Part shown: piece by piece, positions 32,348-42,693 of the stretch | Layout of the letters: every line of letters starts with the position of its first letter | How positions within the stretch are numbered: the stretch's first letter is position 1 | Source of the DNA: Lithodes maja | Taxonomy: Eukaryota; Arthropoda; Malacostraca; Decapoda; Lithodidae | Assembly (NCBI GenBank): GCA_037953745.1 | Contig: JBAKBP010001609.1 | Coordinates: 1 to 64,000 of the forward strand | DNA length: 64,000 nt | Direction of reading: 5' to 3' | Notes under the pieces: generated by a model | The model's database searches: none | Told to the model about the DNA's origin: nothing | The model's input: the letters and a program-made list of their open reading frames with translations, nothing else | Program-made: the position numbers and the translations under genes

Positions 32348-33620
32348 ATGCCTCGTGCTTGTACGAACTGCGCCGGCAAGTTTGGTGCTTCCATGTTTGC
32401 TCCTGCCGATCCACAAGTCTGCCGACTCTGCCAGCAACGAGAGGATCTGACAGCAAAATTGGATGAAGCCCACAACAAGATCAACGCCCTCACCAGGAAG
32501 CTGGAATAACTCCAAGAGTTTGTAACACTCAAAGTTGGAGTATCACTAACTCCAATTGTTTCAAATCCAGCATCCACCACCGCCCCAACGTCATCTGCCA
32601 ATAATCCAACACCTGCAGTAGCCACTGCAGCAGATGCTTCTGATGAACCTGAGCCGACATCAAACCAGGACAGCTGCCCTGTTCACCTTAGTCTCTCCCC
32701 CACTCCTCGTGCAAGAAGCCTGCTAGCACGAACAGTACCAACCCCTCGCCCCCGTTTTAACCACTCCTCTCCCCGACCTGTACACAGAGTCTCGCCACCA
32801 CAGGTTTCCGGATTTACACCAGTGAGGAACGGTGCATGGCCAACGCAGAAAAGGTCTCATCTACCAGTCACAATGTCAAACAGATTTGAGATCTTGGTAG
32901 AGATGGAAGACGAACCAGAAGAGACCAGGCTCATTGGGGATTCCATCCTACGAGGACAGGTCGAAGAGTTCTGCGACAGAGTCCCAAATCGACGAAAAAG
33001 ATTTTGCATCCCAGGAGCTGGACTGGACGACATTGTGGAAGCCTTCGAAGATACCACAAAGGATGCAAACGAAAATACCCTTCTTAATAATAATAATAAT
33101 AATAATATTTATTCAGTCAGCAATTTACAGAGTTGGTACCACATAGTTTGTTACAAATATGACATGTACCAGCCTTGCATAATTCCAACTAAGGATAGCC
33201 CAATAAGGCCGTTAGGCGTATTTCCATTGGGGTCCTTGTGGGATTAGGTTAGCTGGGGAAAAGGGGTTCAAATGACGTCATGCGCACCAGATCCGAAGAG
33301 TTGATGGAGAAAGATGATCCAGCACTACAAAAACAAGTCAAGGAATATCATCATCTCAGGCATTCTCCCCAAGATCGACGCACCTGACAAATTCTACGAC
33401 AAGGCCTTCAGCACAAATAGCCGACTAAAATATTTGTGTCTGAAGGAAGAAGTTGAATTCATCAACCTCTGGGATAATTTCTATAACCAGCCTACTCTGT
33501 TCCGCAAGGATGGCACTCATCTAAACCCTGTGGGTTCAGCATGCATGGGTCGTCTCCTACACGAAGCAGTCCGCAGCCATGGATCAAAAAACGCCATCCG
33601 AGAAGAAGCAGCAGTAACAT
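32348..33620 (+). pseudogene. CR1-3 ORF1: zinc finger, coiled coil and SGNH-like domain
   Basis: ATG 32348. The N-terminus has paired cysteines (CTNC ... CRLC) and a heptad-like EDLTAKLDEAHNKINALTRK, then a TAA at 32507-32509. The same frame continues through a Pro/Thr/Ser-rich linker to ETRLIGDSILRGQVEEF, block I of an SGNH hydrolase. A LINE H fragment then interrupts (33086-33266). After it come ISGILPKID and block V DGTHLNPVGS, ending 33620. CR1 ORF1 proteins bind element RNA; the esterase-like domain is a known CR1/L2 feature of uncertain role. Confidence 0.8.
33086..33266 (-). mobile_element. 5'-truncated LINE H 3' UTR fragment
   Basis: (AAT)n followed by about 165 bp nearly identical to the 3' UTR of LINE H-2 (42694-42875). 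Compared with CR1-2 (8101-8145), the insertion replaces about 15 bp of target instead of duplicating it. Confidence 0.85.
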
Positions 33621-33705
33621 AAATCATCCAACCCCAAGCAAAAATCAGAGGCAACCGAGGACCACCAGCGATAAGGACCAACAACAGCGAGGACCGAGTA
33701 CAGCC

Positions 33706-36700
33706 ATGAACATAAATGTAGATCCAACAAGAACCAAAAATATTATTAAAGAGCGTTCCGCGAGTTCTAAAATAACAAATTTAAAGGTTTTCTATGCAAA
33801 CGCTCGTAGCATACGCAATAAATTTTCAGATTTAGAGGAGCTAGTGTTTACAGAAAATTATGATGTGATTGGCATAACAGAATCTTGGCTCAATACAGAA
33901 GATAGAGACTTTTTAGCAGAGTATTCAATTCCCGGTTATGTAATGTTTGAGAAAACCTGAATAAATCGAAATGTAAGTGGCGTTTTACTTTATATCAATG
34001 AAAGTCTTAACCCTACCCTCTTGTCAAAACCTCAAATTGTGAACGTCGACACATCTTTTGTGCTAATAAAGAATAATAAAAGTACAAAAATAATACTTGC
34101 GTTAATATACAGACCTCCAGCTCAATCAGTGCAAACTGACCGAGAAATTTACGAACAAATTGCAGATGTAAGTAACTCACAAGATACCGTAATTTTTGGC
34201 GACTTTAATTTACCTGTGACCAAGTGGGGCGATACTCTTAATTCACACTCCGGACATGACTTGCATACGAACATGCAAGAGAGTTCGCTTTATCAATTTG
34301 TTCGAACGCCGACCCGTGGTAATAACGTTCGTGACATTGTACTTGCAACAAAAGAAGAATGAATAGAGAATTTGAATGTTGGTGATGAATTCAGTAACAG
34401 CGACCATCGTACGATAACTTTCACTTTAAAGTTTACTAGTAACGAACCAAATAGTAGCATCGAAAAAGTCCCTAATTTCAAGAAAGCAAACTTCCATAAA
34501 CTTAGAGCTATGTTTAAAGAAACTGACTGGAGCTTTTTAATTAACAATAACGACATAAATACATCTTGGAAGTTATTCGAAACCACTTACCTAAAAGCAG
34601 TGCAAGACTGCATACCATCGAAAATACGGCGTCCAGACCATAATAAGAAGCCCAAATGGTGGAATAAAGATATTTCAAACTGTCTGCTTGCTAAAAAATG
34701 TGATAATGTTAGATTAAAATTCTCACAAAATGACGAAGAACAGGTGAAATTTGTAGAGGTACAACGCAAAGCCAAAAAGTTAATTAAGCAAAGTAAAACG
34801 ACCCTGGAATTACATGTTGCGAATCAAAGTAAAACAAACTCGAAAGAATTCTATAGTTATATCAGAAAGAAAAAAGTAGTTACTTCAACTGTTGGACCGT
34901 TAGTCGATGAAAATGGAGAATACACCAAAGACGAAGTACAAATGAGTAATGCCCTCAATACCTTCTTTGCATCAGTTTTTACAACAGAAGACCTCAGTGA
35001 TATCGCTACACCATCGCCGATTCAGATTGATAATTCAGATGTTCTAAGTAATATCACCGTTACAGAGAGAGAAGTATTGAATTGTTTAGATAAACTCAAG
35101 GTAAATAAAACGCCTGGACCTGATACAATCTCGCCTAGAGTTCTAAAGGAAGCTAAGGATGAGCTCTTCAAACCACTGACATTACTATTCAATAAATCCT
35201 TGCAGTCTGGAACTATGCCTGATCAGTGGAAGCTAGCCAACGTAACACCGATATTCAAAAAAGGCAGCAAATCCCTACCCAGTAACTATCGTCCAATTAG
35301 CTTAACCTCAGTTGTATGTAAAATGCTAGAAACGGTCATAAGAGACAGACTCGTAAATCACTTAGAGGATAATAACATGCTTAAAGATACTCAACACAGC
35401 TTTCGTAAAAAACGTTCCTGTTTAACAAACCTCTTAAACTTCTTCCACGATATCCTCAACCTCTACGATGAGAGTAAAGCTGTAGATATTATATACCTTG
35501 ATTTTCAAAAGGCCTTTGACAAAGTTCCCCACAAATGTTTACTGCTAAAACTAAAAGCGCATGGAATACAAGACGGTGTGTTGAAATGGATAGAAAATTG
35601 GATCAGCGACAGAAAGCAAAGAGTAGTCATAAACGGTAATGCATCGAAATGGACCAATGTAAGTAGCGGGGTACCCCAGGGATCGGTACTAGGATCAATT
35701 CTCTTTCTAATTTACATTAACGACATAGATGAGGGTCTCACCTGTACAATCTCAAAATTTGCTGACGATAGAAAAATTGCAAATAGCATACTCTCAAAAG
35801 AACAAGTTGACGATATGCAACACAATCTAGATAAATTGTCATGTTGGGCCCAAATTTGGCAAGTGAGTTTCAATGCGGATAAATGTAAAGTTGTTGTTGT
35901 TGTTGTTGTTCCCCAAGCTGCCTGGCCGAACAGCCCCAAGGCCCCGAGCAATTCCAAGGCCATAACCGAGTGCCCCCACAGAACCCTCCCCGCCGACCAC
36001 AATAAAGCCTGGGTGACCGAAGCCACTCCATGGCGGGGAGCTGAGGAGGGTGCGGAAACGCCCGGGAAACCAAAGCCCCACCCAGGGCCCTGTGCCCCTC
36101 AGCAATTATGAAGAGAAAGTTGAGGGGCAAGGGAAAAATGTGACGCTTTGGCTTCCAATCATGGTAGATTGGGAGGTCAATCCACGGAAGAGACGCCATC
36201 ACTTGAGATCTAGAAAATATATAAGTTAAAGGAACAGTCAGAGTAAGCTATGGGTATGGCAGAGATTGCTCAGCTCTCACTCTGATAGACCAGCCCATCA
36301 CCACATGAATGTGAAGTACTACATATCGGATACCTAAATGAGAAAGCAAACTATTCGATGAATGGCACTCAGCTTAAGAATGTAAACAGAGAAACCGATC
36401 AGGGAGTAACAATATTGAGTAACCTAAAACCAAGTCAACAATGTTCAGTAGTTGTTAAGAAGGCAAACAAAATAATTGGCTTTATAGGCAGGTCAGTTGA
36501 GCATAAATCCAAAGAAGTTATCATAACCCTTTACAATTCCTTAGTCCGCCCTCTTCTGGAATACTGCGTTCAATCCTGGTGCCCTTATTACCAAAAAGAT
36601 ATAAACAAGCTAGAACGAGTTTAACGTAGAGTTACCAAAATTATACCTAGCCTAAAGAACAAACCATACGAAGAGCGTCTTAGAGAATTAAATCCATTTC

Positions 36701-37008
36701 CTTTAACCCAGCGCAGATTAAGAGGTGACTTAATTCAAGTGTTCAAAATCATCAAAGGCATCGACAATGTGAACTGTAGTAAGTACTTCACTATTGACCA
36801 ATCTAATTACACACGGGGAAACGGTTGCAAAATTATTGGTAAATCTTTTAACTCTCACGAATCTAAGAAATTCTTCTTCAATCGAGTTGTCAACTTGTGG
36901 AATGGGCTTCCCCGAGACGTTATAGACTGCAACACCGTTGATTCATTTAAACTCCGCCTAGACAAATATCTCGCATCAAACCCGCGGCTGACTGCGTTTG
37001 TAAATGAA
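33706..37008 (+). pseudogene. CR1-3 ORF2: endonuclease-RT, broken
   Basis: ATG 33706. Endonuclease with FYANARSIRNKF, ITESWLNTED (catalytic Glu), GDFNLPV and NSDHRTITF, then RT with all blocks (SGVPQGSVLG, KFADD) and the CR1 C-terminus. Nonsense codons occur near 33958 and at 34360-34362. A SINE-like element interrupts at 35891-36307. A TAA replaces Gln at 36622-36624. The normal stop after FVNE is also lost (reads AAA), adding about 17 codons to 37059. The interval 34372-35890 is a long intact RT frame. Confidence 0.88.
35891..36307 (-). mobile_element. SINE-like element with LINE-derived 3' end
   Basis: A 417-bp insert in CR1-3 ORF2 flanked by AATGTAAAG (35882-35890) and AATGTGAAG (36308-36316). 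In minus sense it ends with GGGGCTGTTCGGCCAGGCAG and (CAA)n, matching the 3' end of the LINE fragment at 28748-29022. The 5' part does not match that LINE. Its start contains TGGTCTATCAG, which fits a pol III A box, but no clear B box was found. Confidence 0.75.
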
Positions 37009-37238
37009 AAACTTTATTTTATCCCCCCCTCAGTTACTAACCCATCTGTCCTCTACTAACTTCCTAATCCTGCCAAGGACATTAGTTCCAGGGCAGTAGT
37101 TCCCTTTCCAATGTTCCCTTACCCACTCTAAACCACTGTTTGGACACTTGCTCCTCAGTGTTTTGGAGGACAAGCAACCTAGAAGGGTCACTAGATCTGT
37201 TGTTGCTTGATTTTCTTTGTACTCCTTTGTACTCTTTT

Positions 37239-38504
37239 GATTTAAAGAAGCTGAGTATACTCTACCTAGACTGAAAAGGTCCGCTCATATAAAATGTAAA
37301 TGATTAACAAATACCGGGAGTGTAAACTGTGTAACTAACTATTAACCTCTCAGCTGCGCAGCTATGGTATTTGAATGTGCCTGCGGTGCGAAGGTATTCT
37401 GATTCATTCCTCACTAAAATCGTTAATTTACCATATATATAATTATTACTTATCCATATGCGCCTATTTTACTTTTAATATGAACATATGAACATCTGAA
37501 AGCATTAAAACAAGTGGTAACAGCACTTGGCTGGTGAAAATCTGGCCTTGAGCAGTGAGAGACTAACACCCTCACTCTCTCGTGTGTTGCGTGGGACTGA
37601 GAGACCAGGGGAACTTTCAGACTGGCTTGGAGGGTTGGAATTACACTCCTGCACCATCTTCACTCTCTCCCACGAAAATACTCGATAATGATCGGGAATA
37701 ATAGAGAAAATACCTGATGATTGAGGAGGGGGGGGGGGGACACATGTGTAGGAGTGGTAGAAAGTAATGGAGAGAAATAATATCACCTAAAAACAAATTG
37801 ATTTTTTGTTAGTGCCACTGGGGTGTTTCAAATGATTTTTTTAGGCCTAGGATCTTAAGAATCTTCCCGCAGCCGCCCTGTAGAAACATCTTAAGAGTCT
37901 TTCAGCTGCCGGGTTAAATCACCATAGAAAGGTTGTAGTTAGGTGTTTTCGAAATATTGATGAAAGCTAGGCAAATGGCTACTTCTCGAACACTTTGTTG
38001 TTTACATCGAAGGGGCCACGTGGGCGCACCTTAACAAAAAAGGGAATAGGAAAATAATATTGAAGAGATTAAATCATGATAATGGCTTAGCTTGTCAGTT
38101 TGTCAGTCAGTTGGATGAAGTTATAATGATGAGAGCGTGATGAAAGCCGGAACGAGGGTCGCGGCAAACTTAAGATTGGAGGTCTTGCTTGGACGAAGTA
38201 TAAAGGTGCTCTAGCGCGAGGCGTGTGGTTAGACACCTCATTGCCTTTATGCTACTAATCTAGCGGATACTGCTAAGTTTGTAGCGGATAATATTACGAC
38301 ATTGTTATATTATAATCGTCATATGTTTATTCCTAAAGACTCGTAAATACTATACTTTCGTATAATAGGCCTTATTTAACTGATCAAGCTTACATACATA
38401 CATACTGTCAAGCTTACATACTTACATACTGTACATATAAATATGATAGGGTATGATACATAGAAAACGTATGTTATACCACTAACAATCGTGAATCCAC
38501 GATA
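37239..38504 (-). repeat. BEL1 5' LTR (with MITE inside)
   Basis: Direct repeat of 11106-12285. The right edge is followed by ACTAC and the resumed LINE H frame. The outer end has a perfect inverted repeat ATCGTG-AATC-CACGAT at 38488-38503, degenerate in the other LTR. The inner end lacks the last seven bases seen in the partner and abuts the CR1-3 tail. Confidence 0.82.
37346..37913. mobile_element. TTAA-flanked MITE, family M2 (copy M2b)
   Basis: A 568-bp element flanked by TTAA (37342-37345, 37914-37917). The matching site in the partner LTR (about 11210-11213) is an uninterrupted TTAA. Ends CCTCTCAGCTGCGC and TTTCAGCTGCCGGG are imperfect inverted repeats. Confidence 0.87.
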
Positions 38505-40030
38505 ACTACAGGCCGGTTAGAATATCATTTATTGTATCAAAAATCCTTGAAAGAGCTGTATACACCCAAATTGAACATTACCTCAAAGAAAAATATCTAT
38601 TTTACATATTTCAATCAGGTTTCAGAGGCATGTACTCAACAGACTCGTGATCTCATTTAATAGATCACATTCGTTAAGAAATGTCTAAAGGTAACTACAC
38701 AGACATGGTTCTTCTTGATTTACAGAAAACCGTTGCTACGGTACACCATGATATCCTCTGTTATAAACTACAAACAATGGGCATTGGGTCAGTGAACTGG
38801 TTTAAATCTTATCTTAGTGGTAGAACACAAAGAGTCAAAATGTATGAGAATTTATCAGATCCAATGCCAATTAACTGTGGGGTTCCACAGGGAAGCATCC
38901 TTGGTCCCTTACGCTTTCTCTGTTATGTGAACGACATGGAACTGAGCATCTTGTGTAAATTATTACCGTATGCTGACGACAGAGTGCTTCTGCTTTCAGG
39001 AAAAGACCCAATAAGTATTGCCGCTTCACTTTCCAAAGAACTAGAATCGTGTAGTGATTGGCTAGTGGACAATAGACTATCTCTTCACCTGGGCAAGACA
39101 GAAGCCATCTTTTGCGGAACAAAACGCAAATTGACAAACATTGAGGGCTTCTCGGTTAACTATAATGATGTTCCCATAACAACAGTGTCACAAGTGAAAT
39201 ATTTCGGACTAAAACTGGAGGCAGGTGGCGAGGAACCCTCCTCCTCTTGTATAATGCTCCTAATCGACGAGAGAGAGAAACAGGCGAGAGAACGTGAAAG
39301 TGGTCCCGGACCCTGAGAATAGATACTTTATCTGTTTCTGTTCGGGTTCTGCCTCGTGTCGGCCACCCCCAGCAATGGGGTATGTACCTGAGTATATACA
39401 TACATACAAAACTGGACTCGACTCTGTCAGGTGAAGCAATCTTTGAATCGACCCTGAGTAAATGTAGAGCACGCATAAAATACCTGTATAAACAGGTGGG
39501 ATGCTTGCCAGCCGGGACCAAAAAGACCCTATGTCAAGCGCTTGTTCAATGTCATTTTGACTATTCTGTGTAATCCTGGTACTCTTCACCATCTCAATCA
39601 GCAAAGCGCAAACTTCAGGTCACTCAAAATAAAATGGTAAGATTCATGCTGAACCTAGGACCCAGATCTCATGTTGGTCAGGAACACCTTCAGTCACTTG
39701 GTATGCTCAATGTTTCTGACAGGGCCAAACAATTCAGACTCTTTAATGAATTCAAGATATTTTATTAAAGGTCTCCTGAGTATTTAAAGGGTAATTTTGT
39801 TAAAGCAAATAAAAGGAATTGACAAAATACACGGAATAGGATGTATAATTTTACAGTACCGAGAATCCAAGGACATGGTAAGCTAACATTCTTCTTCACT
39901 GCCATCAAAGACTGGAACAACCTACCACAGACAGTCCGTGAAAAAAGAGAAAATTTAATTCCTTCAGACGTAGCTTGAAGGAGCACCTGAACCGAACAGC
40001 TGTGAGAAGGCAGCACCAATCTTATGTCTA
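38505..40030 (+). pseudogene. LINE H-1 RT and C-terminal region, broken
   Basis: RT blocks NYRPVRISFIVSKIL, QSGFRGMYSTD, VLLDLQKTVATVHHDIL (the catalytic Asp-Lys-Ala-Phe motif is mutated), CGVPQGSILGP and YADDRVLLL are visible. Stops occur at 38647-38649 and downstream. C-terminal blocks include GCLPAGTKKTLCQALVQCHFD and LTFFTAIKDWNNLP. Several nonsense codons and a frameshift near 39950 follow. Confidence 0.85.
39219..39407. mobile_element. 189-bp SINE-like insertion
   Basis: Present in LINE H-1 but absent from LINE H-2 at the same codon, flanked by AAAACTGG (39211-39218 and 39408-39415). The right end is (ATAC)n-like. No clear pol III boxes, so the type is uncertain. Confidence 0.75.
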
Positions 40031-40368
40031 CTACTAAATACGACATAAGAGATAGGCAAAACACAAACTAAAAATTATTACTTAAATATTTTAACAAGTC
40101 CAACTATAGAATGTAAGGTGTCTTAGTTTAGCCCCCTAGAAATATTTTCTTGAAATTGTTTATTACTCATATTCATTTACTTATTTTGTTCTCCCCTTTT
40201 TTCCCAGATAACTTAATCCCACAAGGAATCCAATGGACCTAAGCCTAATGGCCTTATTGGGCTATCCTTAGTTGGAATTATGCAAAGCTGGTACATGTCA
40301 TATTTGGAACATATTATATTGTACCAACATTGTAAAATGCTAACTGAATAAATATTATTATTATTATT

Positions 40369-42440
40369 AACGTAGAAAAGCCCTCCACCAATCACCGCGC
40401 TCCCTTCTACTTGCTTGCCTCGCCAGCTGATTTTGACAGTTCTAAACATCAACACGCCACACCTTCCCAGCCAGCCAATCAGCGGCCTCCATTTTCTCTC
40501 CACCTCACCTCTATATTCGCTCTCGTTCTCTTCCCGGACAGTTTCCTCTTGTTGCAATAGATTCAATACCTCGGTGCCAGCCCTATACTCCCGTAAGCCA
40601 CTAAAAAACATTTGCAACCAGCTTCCAGGAACTTATTATGAAGAGAAAAGAGTGGAGGTGGAGAAGGCGAGAAATCAAAGCGAGCGGGCTGCCGCGCGAG
40701 CCGCTCAGCCAATCACAGCGCGGGAGAACGGGAGGCGGGACTATAAAGCAAGGGGAGGAAAGGTTACTGGGGTCATTCACCCCTCGGAACTCACTGGGTT
40801 AGTTTCCTGCAACCCGCTTACTCTCTCTCGCTCGGGCACTCAAGGGAACTCGGAGCCAACCATTCCAGCTACCCTGCCCCCACCTAAAGCTCCAGCACAG
40901 ACTACCCCTGAATTATCCTCACTGTCGCCCACTAGGAAGATACACCTTAAGTATCTGGCCGCCTGTCGTCACATCGCTGGTTTACACACTCACAGCCAAG
41001 CGATTCAAGAGGAACGACAATTAGTGGACGGGACTGAGGACTTTCAGAAGAGCTATTGGCCAGCTCTGTGGTGGTAAAAACAGTTCCAGCACATACACTT
41101 GACCACAGACAAAAGATATATTTTTTAAGGACCCATATTGGGCCCGAACAAGACTTAAAAAGAAAGAGAGAAAATGCTTGACTAACCTAGTGGTTCCGAT
41201 AATAATTGATGTGTCCTTATAGGACAGACTTAAGAGAAAAGATCCTAGACTTATGTGTACATAAAAGGATGATGTGTTAAGAATAGTTATTTTTGTTAGC
41301 AAAGGCGTAATGCCGAGAGTTGTAATTAGATAGGATCTGATAGGATAGATTTAAGTATAAAGTAAAAAGAGGGGGAAGATCAATTCTTAAAGACAGAGGG
41401 GCAACCAATAGGCTCAGGGGAAAACAGTTTTGGTTAGTTGCCCGATAGGTCAGTTATAGGTAGGAAAGGACACTAGTCCATATAAATAACGAACTCATTT
41501 GTTAAAATAGGAAACTATATCCATTATCATTTGAGAGGACAATTGGGTCAGTTTTTGGGGAGCGTTAAGGACGTCACGTCCAGTATAGTAATGTATTCAT
41601 AAGATGTTATATACAGGAATATAACCGTGATTCTTTTCCGTGTAGAGGTTATGAGGTATAGTTTACCCGTTTAAGAAATATTATTGATTAAGTGTTTATT
41701 GTGAATATAGCTTATTTGTAATAGGATTGCGTGAGCGTATAATCGGAAGGTGTTATCAACTAGATTTATCAAGGTAAATATTGTAAACAACCTGTTCATT
41801 TGAGTAACTGTGTGATAGAACCCAAGATTGTATTTGAGAGTGAAATCTAACTAACTTGTAATTCCGGCCGGTTCATTTGTAGGAATGTATTGTATATTCA
41901 GAGAGTGTTGAGGTACCCTTGTTGTAACGACGTCTTTGTCATATGAGTTAATGTAAGATATAGGAAAGCGTAATAAAGAGATTATATGTATTAATGCCTT
42001 GGTCTCGGGAGTAGACACAATAGGCCCAGTGGCAGTGTTTATTTCTTAAAGATAGATAAAGAATATAACTTTTGTTAAATAGGTAAATAACGATTGATTT
42101 ATTAGGCCCTGGTCTCCACAGTAAACACAGCAGGGCTGGGAATACACTACAGTAAATTAGAAACTAATAACGTGCCTTTGGATCGAAGTCGACTTGAGTC
42201 AATACCTGAATAACGGGAATTCAACTAGGGAGTAACGCGAGCTTTAGGGTTCCAAAGTACAACCTATCATGAATCAACGTAATATTCAATCCGTGTCTTG
42301 AACTCATCTCGGCCCGAAAAGAGAAACAGTTATTAGAGTAGTTAGGAAGTTTTGTTCAATAAAGTATACAAACTTCTAGATGACTGGCGATTTATCCCCC
42401 ACGTATGTAGTATAGTCGAGAAAAGAAAATAAGTACTACA
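40369..42440 (+). repeat. Probable 5' LTR/leader of Gypsy-2, non-coding
   Basis: About 2 kb without recognisable protein. It ends in TACTACA at 42440, followed by TTTTGGTGGTAAGCCGTGGG, which looks like an LTR end and primer-binding site before Gypsy-2 gag. The first 400 bp contain three CCAAT-type boxes (near 40393, 40473 and 40709) and TATAAA at 40740-40745. The LTR start could not be fixed because the 3' LTR is outside the window. Confidence 0.5.
40740..40745 (+). promoter_or_regulatory. Candidate TATA box (Gypsy-2 LTR)
   Basis: TATAAA about 30 bp downstream of CAGCCAATCACAGCG (inverted or direct CCAAT box), a common core-promoter arrangement. Two more CCAAT-type boxes lie upstream. Confidence 0.45.
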
Positions 42441-42693
42441 TTTTGGTGGTAAGCCGTGGGATTTGACAAATCATTTAGATTGAGTATAATTATCTAACAG
42501 AACAGACATAATGACGGCCGTATTACCATCCAGATAATGGGAAGAGGGGAAGGAAGAAATCGAGCTCTGGATCGAGCTGTTAGAATGTCAGTTCACGTTA
42601 CTTGACGTAGGAGAAAATGGAAAGAAGATCGCCTATGGATAGGCACACATAGGCAAGGCCCTGAACGATGTACGAGTACGTCTAGAGGGACTA

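Larger units (their letters stand above)
31237..37238 (+). mobile_element. CR1/L2-type LINE, longest copy (CR1-3)
   Basis: Plus-strand CR1 with 5' region, ORF1, ORF2 and 3' UTR ending in TTTTCTTTGTACTCCTTTGTACTC. It is the only copy here with its 5' end, which appears to include a tandem-repeat array (31240-31790). Interrupted by a MITE (31886-32308), a LINE H 3' fragment (33086-33266) and a SINE-like element (35891-36307). The 3' end abuts BEL1 5' LTR sequence. The left boundary is uncertain. Confidence 0.82.
11106..38504 (-). mobile_element. BEL/Pao LTR retrotransposon (BEL1) swollen to 27.4 kb by nested insertions
   Basis: Bounded by two direct repeats (11106-12285 and 37239-38504) that lie inside one LINE H reading frame and are flanked by the 5-bp duplication ACTAC. 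Between them, on the minus strand, lie BEL gag, zinc knuckle, RT, RNase H and integrase in the usual order. They are interrupted by Gypsy-1, two solo LTRs, CR1-3, a LINE fragment and MITEs. The coding end at about 12325 is followed by a purine tract (TTTGGGGGGAGTG in minus sense) directly against the left repeat, which identifies that repeat as the 3' LTR. The primer-binding site and the inner edge of the 5' LTR were not found; CR1-3 abuts there. Confidence 0.85.
38505..40368 (+). mobile_element. LINE H-1, right half (RT to 3' tail)
   Basis: Continues the LINE from 11105. Holds RT, the C-terminal region, a 3' UTR (40030-40355) and an (ATT)n tail. It aligns with LINE H-2 throughout. Interrupted by a 189-bp insert at 39219-39407. 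Confidence 0.87.

Noticed and set aside
36220..36307. tRNA gene in the SINE-like head
   Set aside because: Only an A-box-like TGGTCTATCAG is visible; no B box or cloverleaf could be drawn.
11106..38504. The two 1.2-kb direct repeats as a segmental duplication
   Set aside because: Flanking halves of one LINE frame, a 5-bp target duplication and BEL coding directly against a purine tract show they are LTRs.
40415..41077. 220-codon plus-strand frame in the Gypsy-2 leader
   Set aside because: No recognisable domain, and it runs through a TATA box and CCAAT boxes of a probable LTR. Treated as chance.
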